Shown here: piece by piece, positions 55,254-64,000 of the stretch | How the letters are laid out: every line of letters begins with the position of its first letter | Numbering within the stretch: the first letter of the stretch is position 1 | Assembly: GCA_015698045.1 (NCBI GenBank) | Contig: BLAL01000276.1 | Location: 186,001-250,000, forward strand | Length of the DNA: 64,000 bases | Source: Rhizophagus clarus | Lineage: Eukaryota > Glomeromycota > Glomeromycetes > Glomerales > Glomeraceae | Reading direction: 5' to 3' | The notes under the pieces: model-generated | What the model was told of the DNA's origin: nothing | Databases searched by the model: none | Seen by the model: only the letters and a program-made list of their open reading frames with translations | Made by a program: the position numbers and the translations under genes

Positions 55254-58210
55254 GGGCGGTGACATATATTAGCTAATATTTTTTTAATAGTAGCGTTTAC
55301 CCCCCCACCCCCAGGTAAGATATTCGGTCACGTGCATGAAGATCATTTTCCTTTTTAGGTATTATTAAATAGAATGTATTTAATATAAAATAGTATTTTT
55401 TTATTTTTTTTTTTAACCATTTTCTCTTTTAATTTTTCCCATTAATATCATATTATTATAATGTATTATAATATTAAAATGAAACACCGAAATAAACATT
55501 TTACAGTATTATATTATATTTCTTATTTGTTTTAAAAATATTCACTTTTTTCGATTATCGCTCTAATATGCATGTACTGTACAACAAAAATGTATGACCG
55601 TATAAACGTGCTGCGGCATGCTGATCATTCGCTCAATTCGCTTGCGAAGGTCTTCAGAAACGTGCTGCGGAGTTTACATGTCGTGTTTAACTTATATTTT
55701 ATTGTTCGCGAAAGGTTTCATACATAAAACACATTCCATTTTATTCTAAATATTAAAAATGAGCCGTCAAGTATTTTTATTTAGCCCTAAATTTAATAAG
55801 AAACTGATCTATAAATCACCAACAAACAAATATCAGGAATTTTCTAACGCCTATGTATATAGTATTATGGTAAAGACTGGAAATGGTACCCCTAACCGTG
55901 CTGATGTTTGTCATGAAGCAGCTCAAGAATGGAATAAAATTAAAAAAAAAAGTATGATAGAAATCGATGAAATAATTAGACAATATTTGGCCACACAATT
56001 TAGCCTATATGACATACAAACAATGAGATTAAGACATCCCGTACCTAGAGAAGACATAGAAGACACGACCCCTCCTCTTCCTACTATTCGTTTAACAGAA
56101 CCTACACCAGAAATTCCCGTTAATGCATCAGCTCAAAAAAAAGCATCAAGTGAAATAGCAATAGCCAAGAAAAAACTCACTGAATTTGAGCAGATTTACA
56201 ATTTAACGACTGATTCTCAACTTCGTCGTGATGTATATGAAAAAATAGTAGATCTTCGAGACAATTTACAATCTAATGAGGATAAGATTGTTAAATTAAA
56301 AAGAAATGCGAAGTATACTCAAAAATGCAAAGAAAAAAAGCAAAAGATGCTTCATGAAAACCAGGAAGTAACAATATATGATAAACCTGGTCGACCACCA
56401 CTCCTTTTCAAATATCCGGACTTACATGATCATGTTCACGATTCAGTTGAATTTGGATCAGCTGATGAGAAACGAAGAAAAGAAGTTGTTAAGGTGCGGA
56501 TAATTGAAAATTTGCGCAAGAACCTTGAAGAGAAATATAACGTTTATATGGCGCGAACAACATTGAATAATTATCTACTGCCTCGCCAATCCAATTCTAT
56601 TGCCGCAAGAGCACATCATCATCCGGCATGGGTAGCAGTAGCTGGAGTTTCACGTACCGAAACACGAGACCATCCTGATGGTCATTATTGTCTCGCGTCT
56701 GTTAAAAGTGCAAAGCAGTTTGCAAGTGTCTTTGCTGATATGTCTATTATTATCTCTCAGGATGACAAGGCGAAGATAGGTCTTGGGATACCTGCTGTAG
56801 GTCGAACATTTCACACGTTGCAGTCGGTTCAAGAGCCTGTTTGTGTGGCCGATCATGATTTTCCTGCAGGAAGTGGGCAAAAGTTAATTCCATCGGTTTA
56901 TCTTATAATCAAACCAAATGAATCAAATGATGAATTACGAACGGGAAAGCTTGCTACTTTTGTACGTCGTCAATGGTCCCTTGGTACGTCTTCACTCACA
57001 CACATGCAAGATCTCGAAAGCCTTACTTCAGATCCTCAATATGATGATGCGTTAAAGGTCAATGGAGAAATTCGACCTATTTGGGTATTATTGGTAGACG
57101 GAGGACCGGATGAGAATCCAAGACACCTAAAAAATATTAAAACGTATTGCCAACTTTTTCGAAAGTTCAATTTAGATTATTTGACTGTGCGAACGCACGC
57201 TCCTGGTCAATCTAAGTATAATCCTGTTGAAAGGAGTATGGCAACATTATCTGGAAAATTGGCAGGTATCACACTACCAATCGACCACTTTGGAACGCAC
57301 CTAAATACACAGGGAAAAGTAATCAATCCGGAGTTGGCTCTTCAAAACTTTCGATATGCCGGAGAGGCACTTTGTGATATTTGGCGCCGCGATTTGATTT
57401 TTGGAAGAAGTGTGGATGCACAATATGTTGAAGAGCTTGTTAATCCGTTTGAAAACTTACATTTTGAAGGTACAGAAAAAGAAAAGGCGGAACAACAAAA
57501 ACAACAAAAAAAGAAATGAGAGAATGAAAATGTTTTAACAGAATGTTTCGTGCTGTGGTCATGGATCGAAAATCACTGTAACTTATGCCAATATTCTCTC
57601 GATATTAAACGATGTACGAATACAAACTGTTGTGGACCACCTCGTGCAAAAGAAGCCATAGATTTTCTTCAATTAAACAATGGCTTTTTACCTCCAATTG
57701 CGAAAGCTAGAGACGGGCATTTCACAAATTCTGTACACCTCCTTGAATATTATGATCTCTTGAAACTTCCTGAGTACGATTCGCATTGTCCATCTATTGA
57801 CCAGGCAACCTATTCGCGTCTTTGTTGTTCAGAATGTAATAAATACTTCCCAACTCTTGCTTATATGACGAATCACAAACGAACAATGCATCCTGTCAGC
57901 CGTGGGCGACCCAAGGGAAAGGCTAAAGCACAAAACTCAAGGACCATTGATGATTTCTCTCTTCTCCCGTCACAACGGAAGGGACCTTTTTGTGACGAAA
58001 TATATCTAAGAGAATGTACATCGGACCGAGAATAAAACTAATAAACTATTGCCTATTGGTTCTTTTTGTTATACAAAAAAAATAAAATGTGAATTTTACG
58101 AATAAAGTATAAGCCACTATTATCACGTGATTGTATATATGTGTGTGTAACCTAAGATCTTCTAACACCCCCCCACCCCCTAAAATATTAGCTAATATAT
58201 GTCACCGCCC
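55254..58210 (+). mobile_element. Nearly intact 2957-bp DDE transposon (inner element)
   Basis: It has 29-bp perfect inverted repeats beginning GGGCGGTGACATATATTAGC, flanked by TAA on both sides (55251-55253 and 58211-58213). The 14-mer ACCCCCCCACCCCC occurs just inside both ends in the same, not inverted, orientation (55299-55312 and 58167-58180). CACGTG palindromes lie 75-82 bp from each end (55329 and 58124). It encodes one transposase (55759-58035). It is clearly GC-richer than the host genes around it. The 3-bp TAA duplication recalls PIF/Harbinger, but the transposase motifs do not, so the superfamily is left open. Confidence 0.88.
55759..58035 (+). CDS. DDE transposase of the inner element, one in-frame TGA
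   Basis: A 586-codon frame ends in TGA at 57517-57519 and continues in the same frame to 58035 (758 residues in all). Features: a basic coiled-coil-like region (about residues 130-205), then SQDDKAKIG (D335/D336), LVDGGPDENPRH (D447) and NPVERSMA (E491). These acidic residues are spaced as in a DDE catalytic core. After the TGA come cysteine pairs (CNLCQYSLDIKRC) and a C2H2 finger (CSECNKYFPTLAYMTNHKRT). The TGA replaces what could have been CGA or AGA (KKK-stop-ENEN). Codon use is more GC-rich than in neighbouring genes. If translated only to the TGA, the product would have the core but not the finger. Zinc-finger-containing relatives are common in Rhizophagus. Confidence 0.82.
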
Positions 58211-59293
58211 TAATACTATAGTGTATTTTTAGATAATTTTATTAATTGATCAAACTTTGAAAATCTCAGAAACAACAAGTGATATTCTATCAAAAAAAAC
58301 ACATTTACAGCAATTTATGCAAACTCATTGTAGGCAACGGCAATATGTTTTTCAGGTGAGACATTCTTGTTCACTTAAACATAAAAATTAAAACAATTAT
58401 TAATTAGAAATTTCCCGTTAGATAAGAAAGTGTGGACAGCCATCATGCACCATCTGTAAATCTATTTGACTCCCACATGAAGTTTTTGACTCACTTGATT
58501 GGCTACCAGATCCTATTCCTTCTAAAAGTGCGTCATTTTCGTATATTTACAACTGTTTTACAATGATAGTATTGGGTTTGGATTAATAAATAAATTTTAT
58601 TAATCACCGTTGATAAAGATCACTATGCTAAATTTCAAACAGTATATCGATCAGAAACTACAGAACAGCATCGTCCAACACTTATATCAACAATTGCAAA
58701 TAGTGAACGAACACCATCATCTATTTTAGTAAATATGTGTGTTCGTGAATTTATTCAATGCTTTCAATGTGGGAAAATGCGTTGTCTTTATAGTGAGCGT
58801 GCATTATCAGCAGAAGATAAAATAGCATGACAGATCGCCATTGATGATTGGGATTATAGTTGTGGATCATCATTGGTACCAGAGGATCATATTTTATATA
58901 ACAAAGTTTTTGTACGGGAAAAAATTACTTGTGAAATACCAATGGAACTAGCATATTACTCACGCAGAAAATCTAACATTAATTGTGATATTTGTTATTG
59001 GTGCAGACATGATCATGAATTGGCAGTACCCCCGGAAAACCTTAAATCGAAATACAAATCTTTATTTCCATGCTGTAAATTATGCCGAAATGCAGGGAAG
59101 GATATATTTGTACGTGATGAAATAAAAACCAATACAAGAGCTGCAAAAAGATGTAAGATTAATAATTAAATGAATAAGTAATAAAGTGACAATTATTATG
59201 TATGATTGTACCGTTATAAATCGTAATTATCACGTGATTTAATATATAATTAAGTGTTGTTAAATTGCGCCCCCCTTCTCTTATGTTAAACAA

Positions 59294-60511
59294 CATATTG
59301 GATTGGTGCGGCCCAAACCATAATTTATCAGGATAAAAAAAAATTATCATCATATTTAATTAACGAACACAGTCACCGATCAGTAAAATGAAATACTAAG
59401 AGTAGTGCAACTGGCGCATTCTTATACGTAATTTTTAATAGTATAATAGTAACACAATACTATAACCACATGTCTCAATTGAAATTATTTACAGACGGCT
59501 TTGTCCTTTTACTTTAAAAGGTTTAATGTTGCATAAACAACATCAGATTGTTGTTTTTTATATAATCACATCTCATTATCAGCGAATTACGAATTAATTC
59601 CTAAAGTTGATTTCAATTAAATTGTAAATGTAACTAATTAATTAACGAGTAGCAAAATCTTGTGAAAAATATATTACAATTAGAATTATAGCATTGTAAT
59701 AATTAATAGGCAGGACCGCAGCGGGAGTACTGCAAACGTATAAATTGTCGTAATTTATAATTATCGATTACCAATAAATTATTAGTATGGTAATATAATC
59801 ATTGGTAAAATATGATTCAATATTTTCATCAAGTTTAGACTCTATATTGATATTAAATATTCTCACGAGATATGACGCCAAATTCAGGAAAAAAATTAAG
59901 AGCATGAAATGAAAATATAATAGTACAACAAATGTATCATTGCTCTTACATTGAAACTCATAAAAAATATTGTCTTAATTCTGGTCAATTATTAGTAAAA
60001 TATTATTAGCTGAATTTGATCAAGAAATCAACAATTAAAAATATTAAAAGAAACAACTGAATTAATTTATTCAACTATAAAACTGAATAAGAAATTAATT
60101 ATCCATAAAATGTATAGTACAATCTATTTATAACAATAAAAAAGGTAAAAAAAGCAAAATATAGTACCACGATAAAATATAATTATGAATAATAATACAA
60201 TTAAAAGTGCGTGAATTTTTTTTTTTTGTTGACAAATAATACATATGGTTTCGCACTATCGAAGTGTAATTAATGATTGCGCCACAAAGAGTATAATTAA
60301 ATTTATATTAATAAATAATAATAATTACATTGAATAAAATTTCCTATCAACTCGAAACTAAATTTTTCTTGAAATAATGTAATGTATCAGAATTCTTTAA
60401 TTTGCAATAGTAAGAATTTTTAAAATTATCCGAATTTTATCCTTTCATCAATATCACGCAGCAGAGATTAAATCCGTCCAAAATCTCTACCCGGATACCA
60501 GATCTCTATAC
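59294..60511. other. Intergenic, nothing recognised
   Basis: AT-rich. The motif GATTGCGCCACAAAG at about 60278 recurs at about 63738 (GATTGCGCCGCAAAG). No coding frame. Confidence 0.5.
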
Positions 60512-61582
60512 GCATAATCATACCAACAAGAAAGGATTTCAAATAATTCATCAGCTGATGATCTTTTATTAGGTAGGATCAGAATCCTAACATCTCTTCA
60601 TTAATCTTGCATATACTGGTAATGTTCTTTCAACTACTTTTGATCTTGATCCTTTACAAATATCTAAAGAAAGATTAAAATCATGGGATCTGTCGTTAAA
60701 AGCAGGAATACCAGATGTTAGTTCCCACATAATAATTCCAAATGAATAAATATCAGCGGTTTTAGTATATGGTTTCCACGCAATACTTCTGGGACCATAT
60801 ATGGAATTACTCCATGAATTTCACTCGAATTAACAATTTTATTTACTGATCTACTCAATCCAAAATCACTTATACAACTGTCATATTCGTCTAAAAAAAA
60901 GTATATTTCCACTATGAAAATCACCATGAATTAAATATAGTTAAAAGTGCTTTTGCAATATCCATTAAATTTTTGATATTTTTCAAATGGTTTATATTTT
61001 TTTATTAATAAATTAGATCTTAAATTTCCTCCTTTCATTAAGCTCATTACTATCATATAATTCGATGTTTCTGGATCTTGAGTTATTCCAAATATGCTTA
61101 TGATTGAATTAATATCGAAGTTAAAGCATCGCAAATGATTATTCAACTAAGAGATTTTAATTTATGGGTTCATCCTTTTTATAAAGCACATTTTTTAAAG
61201 AAAAATTTATCTCATATAAGAAATCATCATCAATATTTGATGAATTATTTAAGCTTTTTAATGCAACATGAATTTCCTCCATTTCGTTTTTATTAAGAGG
61301 TGATTTAACTGAATGTCTTTTTCTTCTAGAATTTCATAAAGAGTCCCGGAATACCTACCCCATGTTTGGATAGAAATCCTATATATCCATCTAACCAAAT
61401 AATCCTATAAATAGTACTGAAGCCACCTTTAGCAAGATATTTAATATTTCTTAATCTATTATAAGGAATCCATTCTATAGCTTCATAACTTCCTCTTGCT
61501 TTTATTTGAGTTTTTTGAATAAATTTATCAATATTTTATTTCTACTAATCCATTTATCAAAATCTTGTCGAAATATACTGTA
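60512..61582 (-). pseudogene. Decayed duplicate of the TKL-type kinase at 50190-51752
   Basis: On the minus strand it keeps the order of the intact gene: a FDKW segment, the glycine loop region, GITQDPETSNYMIVMSLMKG, then DFGLSRSVNKI and the C-lobe. It has several frameshifts and small deletions, for example near 60780, 60930 and 61320. The start codon and the N-terminal C-x2-C motifs are missing: the 5' flank is joined directly to the FRQDFDKW region. The 5' flank similarity continues to about 61680 and ends at the next element. Not expected to make a kinase. Confidence 0.85.
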
Positions 61583-61706
61583 TATCTTAAACTGCTTTTT
61601 AAACGTCTTACACAATCAAATTTACTTTAGGAAACTCCATAATGAATAATGTATTTACGCCAATTTCGGAGTTGCAGTTGTGAATGAGTGATACAGAAAG
61701 TTGTGA

Positions 61707-62790
61707 GTAGAGCTTTTCACCGGATTATCTTATGAATAATTTAGGATAACCCGTTTGAAAATTTAAGATCCGGATATCCGGTCAAATAGGATAATGGGTA
61801 ATCCGGATAATTAACCTAGGATAGTCCGGATTATTCTAGGATAATGATCCTGTATAACCGTTCGCTTCTATAACATCAGTAAATAAATTCTAGAATCTCA
61901 TAATGAGATGTTTCTAAAAAAACTCCTTAAACCCAAAATATTTCGTCATGTGACAAAACATTTTTGGGTAGTTTCTTTAAATTTTGTTTTATATGGGTTT
62001 TGTTGGGATTTTTAGAATTGGTAAGCTTATTTTTTTCGTCTATTATTATTATTTTTTTTTTTTTTTGCTTCGTATTCTTATTAATTTCTGACTTTTCCCC
62101 TTCTTTTAGAATATGGGTGGCAAATAGACCTTAGACTTGAAAGTAAGCTTCAAATTATTTTTTTATTATTATTATTTTAACGGGTATTAACTAATTTTCA
62201 TTTCTTTATTTTTTTAGGTCCGAAATATCAGGTTTAGAATTCGGACTCCCCTTTTCGAAGGTAATACTTTGAAATAGCATTTTTTATTATTTATTTGTAG
62301 GTTTGAACGTTATAGATTATCAATATGGTTGGAGTCCGGCACTAATCCGACCTACTGTACAATAACATATAAATCATATTTTCGTGATTTTGTGATTTTT
62401 ATGATTTTTATTATTTATATCATTTATATAATTTATTATATTTATTTTATTTAGTATATTTTTATTATTTATTTTATTTATTTAGTTTATATTATTTTTC
62501 TTATTTTTATTTTTATATAAATATCTTCTGAAAATTTGTAAGTTAGCAGCAGTGCTGTGAATTAGATAAGTTTGGGATTAACTTATAAAACTAATAAACT
62601 CTTGTATTAAAAACGAACTGTGCATTTATTATTTATTTTGTATTGTGTTTTTAGCGTGTCTTGTTGATAAAACTTGGTTATAGCTACCATTGTTTCCCTA
62701 ACCTTAAGTTATAGTTAGCAGAGTCACGGACCTGTTAACACCGGATAATAGGATAATCCTAGGATTTTATCCGTTCAAGGAAGGCTCTAC
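61707..62790. mobile_element. Non-autonomous element with GTAGAGC ends and ATCCGG repeats
   Basis: The left end, GTAGAGCTTTTC, is matched in reverse complement by GGAAGGCTCTAC at 62779-62790. Both subterminal regions contain ATCCGGATTATCC and CCTAGGAT units. The middle is AT-rich and includes the hairpin around AACCCAAAATATTTCGTCATGTG (partial) near 61930-61975. No transposase and no certain target duplication. A related end lies at 5446-5525. The terminal TAGAG recalls hAT elements, but this is a weak argument. Confidence 0.6.
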
Positions 62791-64000
62791 AGTAGCTGCT
62801 ACACTAATAGTACACTGACGTATATAAACCTTTGAAATTTGTGAACTGTGGAGTATAAACTAGTTTTTTATTAAATAAAAAATTTCTGCTTTATTATCTT
62901 TATTATATAGCGTTTATCATTTATAAACGTTCGATTACGAAGTGCTAATAGAGAATTAACGAAAAAAAAAAAGAATGAATTTTTTAATTAAAAGATGATT
63001 GTAATTCTATTGTGTTTATCAAGTTTTGAAACGTGTTTTTTTATTCTTTTTAAAAATTTATATTTTGAATTTTTGAGCTGAAATTTTGCTTTTCTTCGCG
63101 TGTTAAAGTGTCAAAATAAAAAGTTATCTATGCAGAATGTTAGCTTTTTTAAATGTTAAATAATGACATTATAACTGTATATATAAACTTTCTTATATTT
63201 GTTGACATGAGTTGTGATAAAAGTATATTTTATTTCAAAGATTTATATATGTGCAATCGCGTCGGAAGGGTTTCCCGATTGCATATGTTACAATTATTCA
63301 ATTTTTTTCTATTTCATTTTATTTTTTTATGAGAAATTTTCCATTTAGTTGTTTTTTTTAAGATGTAAATAATTTCAGTTGTATGATTAAAACGAGTTTC
63401 AAAATAAGAGAAAAAAATCTTAGCATATGTAGTAACATAAGCCAAAAATCGGATTCACCAATAAATTCATTTGATTTAAGCCAAGTGGAAAACATTTAAA
63501 ACTAACTAATATGTTACCTAGAGGTGATACTCCCAAAAGCTTATCGAAGCGTAATCATCATATGTGCAGACCATGTTTAGCCTAAAAGCATTTTTTTTTT
63601 TTAAAAAAAAAAAAATAAAATAATCTGATTTTTGAAAAATTGATAGGGACGAGCTATGGGAATCTAAAGAATTTTTTCATATATAGACAATGAATCAATC
63701 ATCGCATAATAAAAAGTCTCAAATTTATATTTAGTGTGATTGCGCCGCAAAGGGCGTAATTCAATATTTATTTCTGCTAGAAATTCTGCAGAAATCTTTT
63801 TCTATTATACCTTTTCCGCCAAAAAAAAAAAAAATTATATTTAGACCGATCACGATCAAAATATTTAATATCCATGTAATATCTTGTATCACATTAACGG
63901 AGTTACTTGTGATAGAATTACACAAACGTTCCAAATGTTCCATAGTGAATATATAGTCGAATATAGGCATAAATAGCCTTGACCATAAATACACTTGAGA
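62791..64000. other. Intergenic end of the window
   Basis: AT-rich, with a T/A palindrome at 63593-63614 and a hairpin at 63247-63287. The frame at 63761-63994 (minus) has no recognisable content and runs toward the window edge. Confidence 0.5.
63247..63287. repeat. Imperfect hairpin, stem of about 12 bp
   Basis: ATATGTGCAATCG is paired with CGATTGCATATG across a GC-richer 16-base loop that can form a further short stem (GGAA with TTCC). No gene around it; it could be a structured RNA or a transposon trace. Confidence 0.45.

Larger units (their letters stand above)
52582..59169 (+). pseudogene. Broken DDE transposase of the outer element
   Basis: A recognisable family known in many copies in Rhizophagus, carried in several frames. 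N-terminal part (52582-53270): PEKWVYVEEGLKGDIKMLFE, then EVGWKSGTHYTLGKSFVERL, with a frame change between them near 52915. Middle (53375-54430), probably with an intron at 54080-54144. Catalytic part (54438-55223): FICADDKHKV, then TDGGP, then NPAERIISILNLGLQGVA, matching the DDK, DGGP and NPxER motifs of the inner element. The C-terminal part (58250-59169) follows the inner element, with cysteine pairs (CGQPSCTIC; CFQCGKMRC; CDICYWC) suggesting zinc binding. At least four frame breaks are visible, so it is inactive. Confidence 0.72.
52016..59293 (+). mobile_element. Old DDE transposon (outer element of a nested pair)
   Basis: The 13-bp ends TTGTTTAACATAA (52016-52028) and TTATGTTAAACAA (59281-59293) are inverted. 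Inside each is a plus-strand C-run (52029-52040 and 59270-59275) and a CACGTG palindrome (52236 and 59231). If the 52041-52178 insert is removed, the palindromes lie about 65-70 bp from each end, so the ends are well supported. No clear target duplication. It encodes the broken transposase at 52582-59169 and contains the complete inner element 55254-58210. Confidence 0.7.

Noticed and set aside
62321-62400. Possible tRNA-derived SINE (GGTTTGAAC and paired CCGG/CCGAC)
   Set aside because: The B-box match is poor, there is no A-box at the right distance and no cloverleaf can be drawn.

Overview
The window looks like AT-rich nuclear DNA of an arbuscular mycorrhizal fungus, most likely Rhizophagus (Glomeromycotina). 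The reasons are the gene content (tyrosine-kinase-like kinases, very long Sel1-like repeat (SLR) proteins, kinase-SLR fusions, F-box proteins), short GT-AG introns of about 64-98 bp, Asn-rich proteins, long homopolymer tracts and dense small transposons. The species is an inference; the gene families and base composition are read from the sequence. No tRNA, rRNA, CRISPR or bacterial operon was seen.

Region 1 (1-42 kb) is a cluster of five related SLR genes. Three fuse an N-terminal protein kinase, spread over four small exons, to a large fifth exon of SLRs: 1516-5248 (minus), 24140-29157 (plus) and 33346-38820 (plus, with one in-frame TAG). Two are SLR-only, single-exon genes with their own N-terminal domain (11204-13975 and 17875-20793, plus). 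A decayed kinase exon survives at 21284-21400. The plus-strand genes share their C-terminal repeat block, and three of them share an exact 18-bp motif 130-240 bp past the stop codon. The 24140 and 33346 arrays contain near-identical 216- and 432-bp tandem units. Together these point to a locus that diversifies by unequal exchange, gene conversion and domain shuffling.

Between these genes lie mobile elements. They include small inverted-repeat elements with CCCTATR ends and TAT target duplications, and two copies of a poly(A)-ended retroposon that encodes only an ORF1-like protein (7430-9778 and 15094-16832). There is also a hAT-type miniature element (21849-22517), a palindrome plus satellite (23151-23545) and a fold-back element (31311-32526).

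Region 2 (42-52 kb) carries two divergent F-box/leucine-rich genes (minus), a small gene of unknown function (minus), and a zinc-motif TKL kinase gene (50190-51752, minus).

Region 3 (52-64 kb) is a nested transposon complex. An older DDE transposon (about 52016-59293) was hit by a nearly intact 2957-bp DDE transposon (55254-58210; TAA target duplication, 29-bp perfect inverted repeats) and by a short retroposon tail at 52041-52178. Both DDE elements share the same end plan (inverted repeat, sense-strand C-run, CACGTG palindrome) and the same catalytic signatures (DDK, DGGP, NPxER). Beyond it lies a decayed duplicate of the 50190-51752 kinase (60512-61582), followed by an ATCCGG-rich inverted-repeat element (61707-62790).
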